This document shows, piece by piece, positions 17,657-27,756 of a stretch of DNA of 64,000 bases. The notes below the pieces were generated by a model that was not told the DNA's origin, did no database searches, and worked only from the letters and a program-made list of their open reading frames with translations. The DNA is from Candidatus Sodalis pierantonius str. SOPE (GTDB lineage Bacteria; Pseudomonadota; Gammaproteobacteria; Enterobacterales; Enterobacteriaceae), in NCBI RefSeq assembly GCF_000517405.1, contig NZ_CP006568.1, positions 1,302,001 to 1,366,000 on the forward strand, in the 5' to 3' direction. Numbering within the stretch: position 1 is the first letter of the stretch; every line of letters starts with the position of its first letter. Position numbers and translations under genes: made by a program.

Positions 17657-18886
17657 TCAGCGCTCCCCCAGCAGCTTTTTCACCAGGGTAATGCACTGTA
17701 AAAAGCGCTGGTCATAATCCGCCACGTCCACCCGCACGTAAGGGATGTGATTATCGTGCAGCAATACTTCAAGTAAACGCTGGAACTCATCGCGGTCCGT
17801 CGGCGCGCCGAAACTGCGCAGACCGTCGGCGACCCAGGGAGTATTGTTCTTCAGCAGGATAACCAAATCGAAGCGGTACTCATCAATCATCGCCTGCACG
17901 AAAGGGTGCTCACGGCCGTGATATTTTTTGCAAAACGCCTGGCTGGTGACGAAATCGGTATCGATAAAGGTCACCTTATTGGCGTATTTCACGGCGAAAT
18001 CGATGAACTGGGCCTGGCCTAGGGCAATTTTATCGTAATCGGAATATTGCAGCGCCATCTCATCGCCGCCAAGGTGGGTGAACACATAATCACGGCCATA
18101 TTCCCAAGCGCTGGTGGTATTAAAGATATTGGCCAGCTTGTTGACCATGGTGGATTTGCCGCTGGACTCCCCGCCAATCAGCGCCACGGTGCGGACGAAG
18201 AAGGGTTTGACCTCCGTTGGAATATAGTCCCAATAGCGGAAAGGATCCTGACGGATTTGCTCTCCGCTGATGGACATAAACGAACGGTCGGGATCGATAA
18301 TGACGGTTTCAATCCCCAGATGTTCACGATAATGCACGAGATCCTGTTTTTCGCTCGAATAAATAAAATCCGCCTCAATGCCTTTGTCGGCCATGAAACC
18401 CTTTACGTCTCGGCTCCAGACATCCCAACCGTGGGGGTAAGGCTCCATTCCCTGTTCATTGAAAGCATGAATACGGATATTTTTTTGGTACTTGAAAGTT
18501 TGCAGCAACCAGCGCAGCCTGTCGCTGAGCGTGGGCTGCTGGGACATGGCGCTGTCCTCAAACAGCCGCAGGTCGCGCTGATTGTCGTAGTTAAGGATCA
18601 CATGCAGCTCATCCACCTGACTACAGGCCCGCTGAATCAAATAGATGTGCCCGGTATGCAGCGGATAGAACTTGCCGAATATCACCCCGACCGTTTTCTG
18701 CCGCCGGGGAAACTCCAGCCCAAGGAAACGGTGGATGGCTTCGAGCTTCTGGGCGCTCGGACTTTTGATTTTTGCGTTCAGCAGCTGGCTGAGGTAGCCC
18801 TTGGTGACGCCGCAGGCTTCCGCCACCTGCTGTAAGGTGCATCCCTGCTGCTTGATGGCGCTTTTCAGGTAGTTGAACGACGACAT
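17657..18886 (-). CDS. nadR: NAD biosynthesis regulator and bifunctional enzyme NadR
   Basis: NadR represses NAD synthesis genes and also carries NMN adenylyltransferase and ribosylnicotinamide kinase activities. The 409-residue length fits E. coli (410). Domains: helix-turn-helix at about 1-60 (LQQVAEACGVTKGYLSQLLN), nucleotidyltransferase with GKFYPLHTGH near 70-80 and SISGEQIR, and the kinase P-loop GGESSGKST near 238-246. It is just downstream of radA (13 bases), in the E. coli order serB-radA-nadR. Intact, so nicotinamide riboside salvage may remain. Confidence 0.96.
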   Translation of the reverse strand: MSSFNYLKSAIKQQGCTLQQVAEACGVTKGYLSQLLNAKIKSPSAQKLEAIHRFLGLEFPRRQKTVGVIFGKFYPLHTGHIYLIQRACSQVDELHVILNYDNQRDLRLFEDSAMSQQPTLSDRLRWLLQTFKYQKNIRIHAFNEQGMEPYPHGWDVWSRDVKGFMADKGIEADFIYSSEKQDLVHYREHLGIETVIIDPDRSFMSISGEQIRQDPFRYWDYIPTEVKPFFVRTVALIGGESSGKSTMVNKLANIFNTTSAWEYGRDYVFTHLGGDEMALQYSDYDKIALGQAQFIDFAVKYANKVTFIDTDFVTSQAFCKKYHGREHPFVQAMIDEYRFDLVILLKNNTPWVADGLRSFGAPTDRDEFQRLLEVLLHDNHIPYVRVDVADYDQRFLQCITLVKKLLGER

Positions 18887-18899
18887 ATATTCCTCAGCG

Positions 18900-20241
18900 T
18901 CAGAGTTCTTCCAGTATCGCCAGCGCGTCGGCCAGTTTTTTTACGCCGAAGATCTGCATATTTTCCGGCATTTTTTCGGCACGTTGGCCTGCGGCACGAT
19001 GGCGCGGCGAAAACCGTGTTTGGCGGCCTCGGTGATCCGCTCCTGTCCACTCGGAACCGGGCGGATCTCCCCCGCCAGACCGACTTCGCCGAATACCACC
19101 AGATCTTTCGGCAACGGGCGGTCGCGCAGACTGGATACCATCGCCAGCATCAGCGCCAAATCGGCGCTGGTTTCGCTGACCTTCACCCCGCCGACCACGT
19201 TGACAAAGACATCTTGATCCGCCATCTGCAGCCCGCCGTGGCGGTGTAGCACCGCCAACAGGATCGCCAGCCGGTTTTGCTCCAGCCCCACCGCCACCCG
19301 GCGCGGATTGGCCATCATCGAGTGATCCACCAGCGCCTGGATCTCGACCAGCAGCGGGCAGGTGCCTTCCCACACCACCATCACGCTGCTGCCGGGCGTC
19401 ATCTCCTCCCCGCGGCTTAGGAATATCGCCGAGGGGTTGCTGACTTCACGTAGCCCTTGCTCGGTCATGGCGAACACGCCAAGCTCATTCACCGCGCCGA
19501 ACCGGTTTTTATGGCTGCGCAGCGTACGGAAACGGGAATCGGAATCGCCGTCCAGCATAATGGAGCAATCGATACAGTGCTCAAGCACCTTCGGCCCTGC
19601 CAATGAGCCGTCTTTGGTTACATGGCCAACCATGATTATCGCCACGCCCTGGGTTTTGGCGAAGCGGGTCAGATAGGCAGCGGATTCCCGTACCTGGGCG
19701 ACGCTGCCCGGCGAGGACTGCACATCGGCCATGTGCATAACTTGAATCGAGTCGATGACCATCAAGCGCGGTTTTTCCTGCGAGGCAATCAGGCATATTT
19801 GTTCGATACTGGTTTCCGACAGCATATTCAGATCGGCGGTGGGCAGCCCGAGCCGGTGCGCACGCATCGCCACCTGCAGGAGGGACTCCTCGCCGGTGAC
19901 GTACAGGGTTTTCATTTCGCCGGCCAGCTTGCAGAGCGTTTGCAGCAACAGCGTACTTTTCCCGGCGCCCAGCACGCGATCCAGCTCGTTAAAACCCGTA
20001 GAGAAGCGAGGCAGCGCTTCCAGGCTGATGTCCGAAAGCTTTTGCACTCTGCTCACGCCGCTCTCGCCGGCGTAGCCGCTGAACCGCTCGTTGCACGCCG
20101 CCGCCGGCGTAGCGGCAAGGCGGCAAGGCGCACTTCGGTGATGCTGTTCCAGGCATGGCAAGCGGTACATTGCCCCTGCCAGCGGGGATAATCCGCACCG
20201 CATTCGTTACATACAAAAGCGCGTTTTACCGCTTTAGCCAC
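18900..20241 (-). pseudogene. radA: radA, DNA recombination protein (broken)
   Basis: RadA is a RecA-like ATPase that helps branch migration. The N-terminal zinc finger (CNECGADYPRWQGQCTAC) reads from 20241. A shift near 20100 puts the rest in another frame (CNERFSGYAGESGVSRVQKL). Inside the P-loop, 16 residues are missing compared with E. coli: FSTGFNELDRVLG runs straight into AGKSTLLL, so the first Gly of Walker A is lost. A third shift near 18975 moves the C-terminus (MQIFGVKKLADALAILEEL, stop 18900). The KNRFG motif region survives. Three lesions make it non-functional. Confidence 0.92.
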
Positions 20242-20304
20242 AGATTACCTCGGCAAGATAGGGCGCGCCGGACGCCGCGGTCGATACGCCGCGGGCGGGC
20301 ACGC

Positions 20305-21282
20305 TCAGCGTTCATCGTGTTTGAGATTGCCGCTCAGGATGCACAGCACTCCCAGCAGATCGGCGTGACGAATCGTCACCTTACTCTGTTCATTGACTTT
20401 CGGCTTGGCGTGGAACGTAATACCCAGACCTGCTGATTGTATCATCAATAAATCATTTGCACCGTCGCCAATCGCCACCGTCTGGCTGATGGGGATGGCC
20501 AACTTGTCCGCCAGGCGCGTCAATTCCCGCGCTTTGTAACCGGCATCCACCACCTCCCCCAACACCTCACCGGTCAAGCGGCCATCGCGAATTTCAAGCT
20601 CATTGGCGGCGATGGAAACCAAACGCAGTTTGTCACGCAGTAATTCGGCGAAGTAGGTAAAGCCGCCGGAGGCGATAGCGACATGCCAGCCCAGGCTCTG
20701 CAGCTTTTTCGTCAGCTGGGTCAGACCGGGCATCAGCGGTAACGCCTCGCGCACCTGCCGTAAAATATCGGCATCGGCGCCTTGAAGGGTAGCGACCCGC
20801 TGGCGCAGGCTGGCGGTGAAATCCAGCTCGCCGCGCATCGCCCGCTCGGTGACCGCGGCCACCTGTGCGCCAACGCCCGCCAGTTTGGCGATTTCATCGA
20901 TGCACTCGATTTGTATCGCCGTGGAGTCCATATCCATAATCAGCAGGCCCGGCGCGCGCAAATGGGGCGTCTTGCCAAAGGGGGCCACGTCCAGGCCGTG
21001 ATCATGGGCCAGCCGCGTGGCGCGCGCCGTCAGCGACCCCGCCAGACGCACCACCCGATAGTCGTCGATTTGCCAGGCGGAAACCACCACCATCGCCGCG
21101 CCTAGCGCGCGCTGATACCGCGACAGACTCTGTTTATCCAAATTTTTGCCGTATAATAACCAACCGGTATGGCCCGCCCGATAATCCAGCGGCATGACCT
21201 CATCGCCGCTTAATGACAAAGGCAATCCCGGCCAGTGTGAAATCCCCTCGGGCAGATCGCAGTAGGTCAGACTATTGGACAT
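20305..21282 (-). CDS. serB: Phosphoserine phosphatase SerB
   Basis: SerB removes phosphate from L-phosphoserine, the last step of serine synthesis. The 325 residues match E. coli (322). The HAD nucleophile is D117 in DMDST; SGG, then K and GDGAND follow in order. I chose ATG 21282 with AGGAGTCAAA upstream and the family N-terminus SLTYCDLPEG. The residue after GDGANDL is Leu where E. coli has Pro, which may be neutral. It is divergent from smp, with 107 bases between. Confidence 0.95.
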   Translation of the reverse strand: MSNSLTYCDLPEGISHWPGLPLSLSGDEVMPLDYRAGHTGWLLYGKNLDKQSLSRYQRALGAAMVVVSAWQIDDYRVVRLAGSLTARATRLAHDHGLDVAPFGKTPHLRAPGLLIMDMDSTAIQIECIDEIAKLAGVGAQVAAVTERAMRGELDFTASLRQRVATLQGADADILRQVREALPLMPGLTQLTKKLQSLGWHVAIASGGFTYFAELLRDKLRLVSIAANELEIRDGRLTGEVLGEVVDAGYKARELTRLADKLAIPISQTVAIGDGANDLLMIQSAGLGITFHAKPKVNEQSKVTIRHADLLGVLCILSGNLKHDER

Positions 21283-21389
21283 TTTGACTCCTGTAGGATG
21301 ATGTTCAGCCGCCGTTAGCAACACGCAACAAGCTATCCTATCGCCGGCGCTTCTGGCAACATAAAGCGTCCAAAAGAGAAAGGAAACCT

Positions 21390-22094
21390 ATGGCCCGCGC
21401 CAGATTCTCGTTCCGTTTACACCGCACGGTTATCGTGCTGATTTGCGTCGCGCTGCTGGTGGTGTTGATGCAGGGCGCGACCTATTTCAGCCTGAGCCAC
21501 CAAATGGCCCGCTCGGCGCAGGTGGAGGAGTTGGCGGATACGCTGATTCGCCAGGTCACCGGCGAGCTGGCGCCCTTGATGGCCAGCCGTGACGACAACA
21601 GCGCCCCCATCAAATCGGTGCTGGATCGCCTCACGCGCAATAGCCGCATTCTCGACGCCAGCGTGTATAACATGGACGGCAGTCTGGTGGCCCGCTCGGG
21701 CGAAAACATCAGCGTACGCGACCGGCTGGCTATCGGCAATCAGCGGGCGGGCAGCTTCTTCAATCACCAATTGGTGCGGACAATCGAAGATGACAAAGGC
21801 CCGAGCGGTTTTGTCCGTCTGACGCTGGATACCCACGTGTTGGAGATTGAGGCCAAACAGGTGGATAACACCACTAACCTGCTGCGCCTCATGATGATGC
21901 TGGCGCTCGCCATTGGCATTATCCTGGCACGTACGCTGCTGCAAAACCGTCGCAGCCGCTGGCAGCAGTCGCCTTACCTGCTCACCGCCAGTACGCCGCT
22001 GGCGGAACGGCGCGCGGAAGAAGATGACGCCGCGCTCCCCACGGACGACGCCAAGCCGTCCGCAACCGACGTCAAGCCCCCCGACGCGCCCTGA
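21390..22094 (+). CDS. smp: Membrane protein Smp/YtjB
   Basis: A 234-residue inner-membrane protein similar to E. coli YtjB (Smp), of unknown exact role. It has one N-terminal membrane segment (about 13-35), a periplasmic domain (about 36-165, containing VYNMDGSLVARSGE), a second membrane segment (about 168-188) and a longer than usual charged, Pro-rich cytoplasmic tail. A GAGAAAGGAAACCT ribosome site precedes ATG 21390. Divergent from serB, as in E. coli. Intact. Confidence 0.88.
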   Translation: MARARFSFRLHRTVIVLICVALLVVLMQGATYFSLSHQMARSAQVEELADTLIRQVTGELAPLMASRDDNSAPIKSVLDRLTRNSRILDASVYNMDGSLVARSGENISVRDRLAIGNQRAGSFFNHQLVRTIEDDKGPSGFVRLTLDTHVLEIEAKQVDNTTNLLRLMMMLALAIGIILARTLLQNRRSRWQQSPYLLTASTPLAERRAEEDDAALPTDDAKPSATDVKPPDAP

Positions 22095-22122
22095 GACGGC
22101 GCCGCCCCAGGCCGGCACCGAT

Positions 22123-22842
22123 TTACCGCGCGTCGCCCAATAATACCGATTCCAGCGCCACTTCAATCATATCGTTGAACGTGGTCTGGCGATCGGCCGC
22201 GCTTAAGGCTTCTCCACTGCGAATATGATCGGACACGGTGCAAATCGCCAGCGCGCGCGCGCCAAATTCCGCCGCCACGCCATAAATCCCGGCGGCTTCC
22301 ATTTCCACGCCCAAAATGCCGTATTTTTCCAGCACGTCGAACATCTGCGGATCGGGGGTATAGAACAGATCGGCGGAGAAAATATTGCCCACGCACACCG
22401 GAATGCTGGCGGCGTTAGCCGCATCCACCGCATTGCACACCATATCAAAATCGGCGATGGCGGCGAAATCGTGATCTTTAAAACGCATGCGGTTCACTTT
22501 GGAATCGGTGCTGGCGCCCATGCCGATAACGATATCCCGCACACTGACGTCGCTTCTAATCGCGCCGCAGGAGCCTACGCGGATAATCTGTTTCACGCCG
22601 AAATCGGTAATCAGCTCTTTGGTGTAAATCGAGCAGGACGGAATGCCCATACCGTGGCCCATTACCGAGACGGCCCGCCCTTTATAGCTGCCGGTATAGC
22701 CCAGCATGCCGCGCACCTGATTCACTTCCCGGGCATCGGAAAGGAAGGTGTTGGCAATATGCTGCGCCCGCAGCGGATCGCCCGGCATAAGCACAACCTC
22801 GGCGAAATCGCCCATTTCAGCATTAATATGCGGCGTTGCCAT
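22123..22842 (-). CDS. deoD: Purine nucleoside phosphorylase DeoD
   Basis: DeoD splits purine (deoxy)nucleosides with phosphate. The 239 residues are exactly the E. coli length, with MATPHINAEMGDF, GMGIPSCSIYTKELI, the EMEAAGIYGVA substrate motif and the catalytic Asp in TVSDHIRSGE. It is the last gene of the deoC-deoA-deoB-deoD order. Intact. Confidence 0.97.
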   Translation of the reverse strand: MATPHINAEMGDFAEVVLMPGDPLRAQHIANTFLSDAREVNQVRGMLGYTGSYKGRAVSVMGHGMGIPSCSIYTKELITDFGVKQIIRVGSCGAIRSDVSVRDIVIGMGASTDSKVNRMRFKDHDFAAIADFDMVCNAVDAANAASIPVCVGNIFSADLFYTPDPQMFDVLEKYGILGVEMEAAGIYGVAAEFGARALAICTVSDHIRSGEALSAADRQTTFNDMIEVALESVLLGDAR

Positions 22843-22997
22843 ACTCTGATTCCTTGTTGTGTTGAAGATAAAAACGGGCCGCCGGCCCCAGCAGGCCCAC
22901 GGCCAATAGCCACGGTTGATTGACTGGCCGCTTAGCGCGACGTCTTGGCAACGTCAGGGCGCCAGCCGTGTCATCGACGGGCGCCGCCCCGCACGGC

Positions 22998-24221
22998 TTA
23001 AATTATCGCTTTGCCATAGTCCATCGGCGAGAGGCCGAAGTAGCGCGCCACCGTCTGGCCTATATCGGCGAATGTCGTGCGATGGCCGTAAAAACCCGGA
23101 TTCACTTTCGGACCGTAGATCAGCACCGGCACATGCTCACGGGTATGATCGGTACCGTGCCAGGTGGGATCGCAGCCGTGATCGGCGGTGAGGATCAAGA
23201 TATCATTGTCTTTCACCCGCGACATCAGCTCCGGCAAACGGCAGTCAAACAGCTCCAGCGCCGCCGCGTAACCGGCCACATCCCGCCGGTGGCCGTAGGC
23301 GGAATCGAAGTCAACGAAATTGGTGAACACCAGGGTGTTATCCCCCGCCGCGTCCATTTCCCGCACCGTCGCATCGAATAAGGCATCAAGGCCGGTGGCC
23401 TTCACCTTTTTACTGATGCCCACCTGGGCATAAATATCGGCAATCTTACCCACCGACACCACCGTCCCGCCTTTCTCTTCCACCAGCTTTTGCAAGATGG
23501 TGGCGGAGGGCGGCGGCACCGCTAAATCGTGTCGGTTGCCGGTACGCTCAAATTGGCCGGCCTTCGCGCCGACGAAGGGCCGGGCGATGACGCGGCCGAT
23601 ATTGTAACCGCCATCGGTGAGAATCTCGCGCGCTATCTCGCACAAATCATACAGACGCTGTAGGCCGAAAGTCTCTTCGTGGCAGGCTATCTGAAACACC
23701 GAATCCGCCGAGGTATAAAAAATCGGCTTGCCGGTGCGCATATGCTCTTCCCCCAACCGATCGAGGATCACCGTCCCCGAGGCGTGGCAATTGCCGAGAA
23801 AACCCGGCAAGCCCGCGCGGGCGACCAGCGTCTCCAGCAGCGCCTGCGGAAAGCTGTTTTCCGTTTCCGGGAAATAGCCCCAGTCGAACAGCACCGGTAC
23901 GCCCGCGATTTCCCAGTGTCCCGATGGCGTATCTTTACCGGAGGAAATTTCGCTGGCATAGGCGTATGCGCCAATGATTTCCGCCTGCTTATCCAGCCCC
24001 GACGGAAAATGCCCGGTGGATTGTTCGCCGGCTTTGCCCAGCCCGAGGCGCGTCAGATGAGGCAGCTTCAGCGGCCCGTTGCGTCCGTGATTGGCGTCGC
24101 CGCGCTCACAGCGCTCGGCGATATGCCCCAGAGTGTCCGACCCGCGATCGCCAAATTTATCGGCATCGCCAGCGGCCCCGATACCGAATGAGTCCAGCAC
24201 CATGATGAATACACGTTGCAT
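22998..24221 (-). CDS. deoB: Phosphopentomutase DeoB
   Basis: DeoB interconverts (deoxy)ribose 1- and 5-phosphates, linking nucleoside breakdown to central metabolism. ATG 24221 gives 407 residues, the E. coli length, with AGGAG 7 bases upstream; ATG 24224 is an adjacent alternative. Alkaline-phosphatase-superfamily metal sites are visible: MVLDSFGIGA with D, and TADHGCDPTWHGTDHTREH near the C-terminus. Intact between deoA (broken) and deoD. Confidence 0.96.
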   Translation of the reverse strand: MQRVFIMVLDSFGIGAAGDADKFGDRGSDTLGHIAERCERGDANHGRNGPLKLPHLTRLGLGKAGEQSTGHFPSGLDKQAEIIGAYAYASEISSGKDTPSGHWEIAGVPVLFDWGYFPETENSFPQALLETLVARAGLPGFLGNCHASGTVILDRLGEEHMRTGKPIFYTSADSVFQIACHEETFGLQRLYDLCEIAREILTDGGYNIGRVIARPFVGAKAGQFERTGNRHDLAVPPPSATILQKLVEEKGGTVVSVGKIADIYAQVGISKKVKATGLDALFDATVREMDAAGDNTLVFTNFVDFDSAYGHRRDVAGYAAALELFDCRLPELMSRVKDNDILILTADHGCDPTWHGTDHTREHVPVLIYGPKVNPGFYGHRTTFADIGQTVARYFGLSPMDYGKAII

Positions 24222-24323
24222 CATTGTTCTCCTGCTTGCGGCGAAATGCCGGCCTATCGGCCGCTTTTGCACCGCGTTCGAGGGGAGCGGCGCGCACCGC
24301 TCCCGCAATAAAAAGCCGGCAGA

Positions 24324-25315
24324 CTAATCGGCCGCCGCCGTAATGCGGCGGTAAACGACCGGTAACACTTCCGGCGCCCCGTCGTCGAGCTGGATGGCCG
24401 CGCGCACCGCCTCGGCCGCGCGCATCCAGCTTTCCTCGCTGACGGCCGCCGCCGAGCGCCACAACGGTCATCCCGAGCGCACGGGTATCCATGACGCGGA
24501 TATAACCCGCGCTGGCGGGGAAGACCGGCTTACTTAGCGTCGCCACCGGCAGATAGTGATCATAGCGCTGGAGGCCAGGACCTGATTCATATCGGTCAGT
24601 AGCGCGGTGGTTTTGCACCCCGCGCCGTTGGCGACGCCCACAATGGCCTGCGCCAGCGCCTCGGAGCGCGCGAAAGTGGGCATCAGGGCGCCGGAGCCCA
24701 CCTTCCACATCCATCACCAGCGCATCAAGCCCTTCCGCCAGTTTCATCGCCAGAATCGAGGCGGTGATAAGCGGAATCGAATCCACCGTAGCGGTAATAT
24801 CGCGGGTGGCGGTAGATGCGCTTATCCGCCGGCGCCAGCGAATGGGTTTGCCCCATAATCGCCACGCCAATGTGTTTGATCTGGGCGCGGAAGGCGTCGT
24901 CGTCCAGGAAAATCGATAGCCGCGGAATCGCCTCCAGTTTGTCGAGCGTACCGCCGGTATGCCCCAGCCCGCGCCCCGACACCATCGGCACGAAACCGCC
25001 GCAGGCGGCAATCATCGGCCCCAGCATCAGCTAGGTGACGTCCCCCACGCCGCCGGTGGAATGCTTATCCACCACCGGCCCGCTTAACCCATCCCGGCGC
25101 CAATCCAACGTATGGCCAGAGTCGCGCATCGCCAGCGTCAGCGCCACGCGCTCTTCCAGATTCATGTCGTGAAAGAAGATGGTCATCGCTAGGGCGGCGA
25201 TTTGACCCTCTGAGACGGTATTATCGCGCACACCGTTGACGAAAAAGCGAATTTCCTCCGCGCTCAGCGGCTCGCCATCCCGCTTTTTACGGATAATTTC
25301 TTGTGCCAGAAACAC
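24324..25315 (-). pseudogene. deoA: deoA, thymidine phosphorylase (broken)
   Basis: DeoA would release thymine from thymidine. The N-terminus reads from GTG 25315 (FLAQEIIRKKRDG) with GGAGGAAACC upstream. A TAG at 25031-25033 stops it after KHSTGGVGDVT, and the same frame continues (LMLGPMIAACGGF). There is a shift near 24820, before RDITATVDSIPLITASIL. Further shifts follow, and about 85 residues are missing between MNQVLASSA and HYLPVATLSKPVF. The C-terminal VYRRITAAAD ends at TAG 24324-24326. Heavily decayed, while deoC, deoB and deoD on either side are open. Confidence 0.92.
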
Positions 25316-25392
25316 GGTTTCCTCCCGGCAAAGCAAAACGGGCCTTAGCCCGAAAAACGGCCTATGCCGCTGCGACGGCGGGCCGCCACGGC

Positions 25393-26172
25393 TTAGTACC
25401 CGTTTTTGGCAGGCGGTGCTTCCTGTCTCAGCACCGTCAACAAACTGCCCAATAGACTGGAGGCGCCGAAACGGAAATGACGGGGGTTGACCCAGCCTTC
25501 GCCCATGATCTCATCGGCAAGGGCCAAATAGGCCGCGGCCTCTTCGGCGGTACGCACGCCGCCGGCGGCTTTAAAACCCACGCGATCGCCGACGCCCTCC
25601 TCTGCGATGACGTTCAGCATGATGCCGGCGTTCTCAAGCGTCGCGTTGACCGGCACTTTACCGGTAGAGGTTTTAATAAAATCAGCGTCGCCCGCAATCG
25701 CGATTTGCGATGCCCGACGGATGAGATCCGCCCGGCGCAGTTCACCGCTCTCTATGATCACTTTCAGCAGCACCTGTGAGGCATGACACAGTTCGCTGGC
25801 CTGTTTCACCATTTCCAAACCAATTTGCTCATTGCCGGCGATAAGCGCGCGATAGGGGAACACGATATCTACCTCATCCGCGCCGTAGGCGATAGCGGCG
25901 CGAGTTTCCGCCAGCGTGATGTCGAGGCAGTCATTACCGTGGGGGAAATTGGTCACGGTGGCAATGCGCACCGCCGTGCTGCCCTGGGCGTTCAACGTCT
26001 GCCAGGCAAGGGGAATGAAGCGTGGATAGAGACACACCGCCGCGGTCTCGCCCACCGAAGTGTGGGCCTGGCGGCATAAAGCGATGACCTTTTCATCGGT
26101 ATCGTCATCATTCAAGGTGGTCAGATCCATGAGGCTCAGCGCACGCTGGGCCGCAAGGGTTAATTGATTCAT
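25393..26172 (-). CDS. deoC: Deoxyribose-phosphate aldolase DeoC
   Basis: DeoC cleaves 2-deoxyribose 5-phosphate to acetaldehyde and glyceraldehyde 3-phosphate. The 259 residues equal the E. coli length. Schiff-base Lys 167 is in FIKTSTGK, and D102 and K201 are in place. ATG 26172 has GGAGAGTAAA upstream; an earlier in-frame start at 26217 adds unrelated residues. First gene of the deo set. I do not see a clear DeoR palindrome in the upstream 280 bases. Confidence 0.97.
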   Translation of the reverse strand: MNQLTLAAQRALSLMDLTTLNDDDTDEKVIALCRQAHTSVGETAAVCLYPRFIPLAWQTLNAQGSTAVRIATVTNFPHGNDCLDITLAETRAAIAYGADEVDIVFPYRALIAGNEQIGLEMVKQASELCHASQVLLKVIIESGELRRADLIRRASQIAIAGDADFIKTSTGKVPVNATLENAGIMLNVIAEEGVGDRVGFKAAGGVRTAEEAAAYLALADEIMGEGWVNPRHFRFGASSLLGSLLTVLRQEAPPAKNGY

Positions 26173-26483
26173 TTTACTCTCCAACTTACCGTTTTTCGCC
26201 GTGGGGCGAATCAGCAAACAGAGCGCGGAACAGACGGCTGTTCACGCGCAACAAGGTTGGCGAGCGGACTTGGTTCCATGAAGAGCTACCCGCCGGCCAT
26301 GCAGACCGCGGGCGTCAGAGTTCCTTCTCGCCGCGCCATTATCCAGTGCACGGGGTATCCTGCTCTCCCCGTATTGCGCTGACGCTATTTTTTCATATTT
26401 AAGCGAAATTAGCTGCTGCATTATCGCGTTTTATGCGCGACAACTCGGAATTCATGCTGCCCACGCGCCTTCCGCCGTCTGGT

Positions 26484-26656
26484 CATGGCTGAACGCATTT
26501 ATCTTAGCGCGTCCAGCGTGGGCGCGCGTTCCGCGGCCCTCATGGCTGAACGTCTTTATCGCAGATCGGCCCCTTCGGGTGCGCGTTCTGCGGCCTTTAT
26601 GGCTGAACCGCGTGTCGCCCGCAGGTGCGCGTCCCCTCGCTTTTATGGCGCGGCGC
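26484..26656. repeat. 57-bp degenerate tandem repeat between deoC and yjjV
   Basis: Units begin at 26484, 26541 and 26598 with (C/T)ATGGCTGAAC and end in GCG(T/C)TC..CGGCC. The period is exactly 57 bases, and a shortened fourth start lies at 26644. On the minus strand the units encode a repeating FSH(E/K)GR.TR..GR.(A/K)I pattern without a plausible start. It lies in the 26173-26659 spacer, where no other gene is seen. Confidence 0.75.
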
Positions 26657-26659
26657 CCT

Positions 26660-27303
26660 TTACCGCGCTGCGGCGCCCGGCGGATGACTTTCCCCGGCTG
26701 GCTTTGCCGGCAGCCCGAACAGACGCAGGCTATTGTGATAAAGCGTCTCGGCAATCTCCGCCGGCGGCTCGCGGCGCAGATCGCATAGCGCAGCAAAGGT
26801 CTGGCGGATCCGCTCCGGGCGGTTAGGCTGGCCTTGGTAACCGGACAGCGGCATATCAGGCGCATCGGTCTCCAGCAGCAGGCACGACAACGGCAATCGC
26901 GCCATGACATCACGGGTTTTACTGGCGCGAGAATACGTGATGGTACCGCCGCCGCCAATAACGCCAGTTGACGCGGCAGCTGCGGCTGCGGCATATAGGT
27001 ATCCAGGCCGATTTCCCCGACCGCCGTCAGCATCTCACGGTGCTGGCGCAAATGCTGCTCTAATAAGTCGACATCCGCATCCTGATGCTGTTCAATGGCG
27101 ATGGGATGCAAACCGAGCGCGGCATGCAGCATCGGGTGCCGCTCTGCCAGCGCCAACACATCGGCGAAGCGCGCGGCCGCCACCGATGGCACCACAATAC
27201 GTTCAATCCCGGCCGCCGCCTGACGTAAACTTTGCTGTTCCTCGCCCAAAAGCGGCGGGAAATCGAAATGACAATGTGTGTCGATAAAGCGCGGTGGGTT
27301 CAT
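26660..27303 (-). pseudogene. yjjV: yjjV, TatD-family deoxyribonuclease homologue (internal deletion)
   Basis: The N-terminus has the metal-binding FIDTHCHFDFPP and AVGEIGLD motifs, and the C-terminus has LLLETDAPDMPLSGYQGQPNRPE, as in E. coli YjjV. About 62 residues in the middle, including the HSR and HGFSG metal-site segments, are missing: RQLALL joins GGGTITYSRASK with a change of frame near 26955. The gene is therefore dead. Start ATG 27303 fits the family. Confidence 0.9.
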
Positions 27304-27723
27304 GAGCCTCCCCTGTGCCGGCGGCCTCGCGTTAGTCGGCCGAGCCGTGTTCCTCATCAAGCTTATAACATAAAGCGCCTTTGGGCGGTGACAAGCCTTC
27401 ACCCATGCGAACAGCCGGCAACCGGCTGTGCATCGCAATAGCCGCACGTCGATAAGCCGCCGCGTCCTGCAGTGCTTCAAGGAGACTGCAACGCGTGGGG
27501 CGGCGGGCCAAAGGTAAGTCTCAGCGCCACAGCGAAGATCGCCCTTAATGAAAGAGTCCGTCTTGAGCAGCACAATGACACCAGGGGTACGGTCAACGCG
27601 ATGAATACGCTAGGCAGGGCAAAACGTGACGATGGCGGTAGTGAGTTGACTAAAAGCGAGGCTTAAACGAAAACGGCGTCACAATCTGTCGCCGGCGGGC
27701 GCGAAAAGCAACGGGACGGTGAT
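27304..27723. other. Spacer between yjjV and the csbD-like gene
   Basis: About 420 bases with no recognisable gene or RNA. In E. coli yjjU adjoins yjjV; nothing here resembles it. Confidence 0.4.
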
Positions 27724-27756
27724 TCAGTGGCAGGATTTGCTGGCTAGCGGCGATAC

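Noticed and set aside
24157..25011. A 284-codon minus-strand frame over deoA
   Set aside because: It joins pieces of deoA in changing frames and then runs into the start of deoB; it is a by-product of the frameshifts.
26173..26483. DeoR/CytR operators upstream of deoC
   Set aside because: I looked for the 16-bp palindrome of the DeoR site and for paired CRP-like sites and could not find a convincing match.
26452..27573. A 373-codon minus-strand frame over yjjV
   Set aside because: Only the stretch from MNPPRFIDTHCH is family sequence; both ends are spacer or repeat DNA read in frame. The real gene is the broken yjjV.
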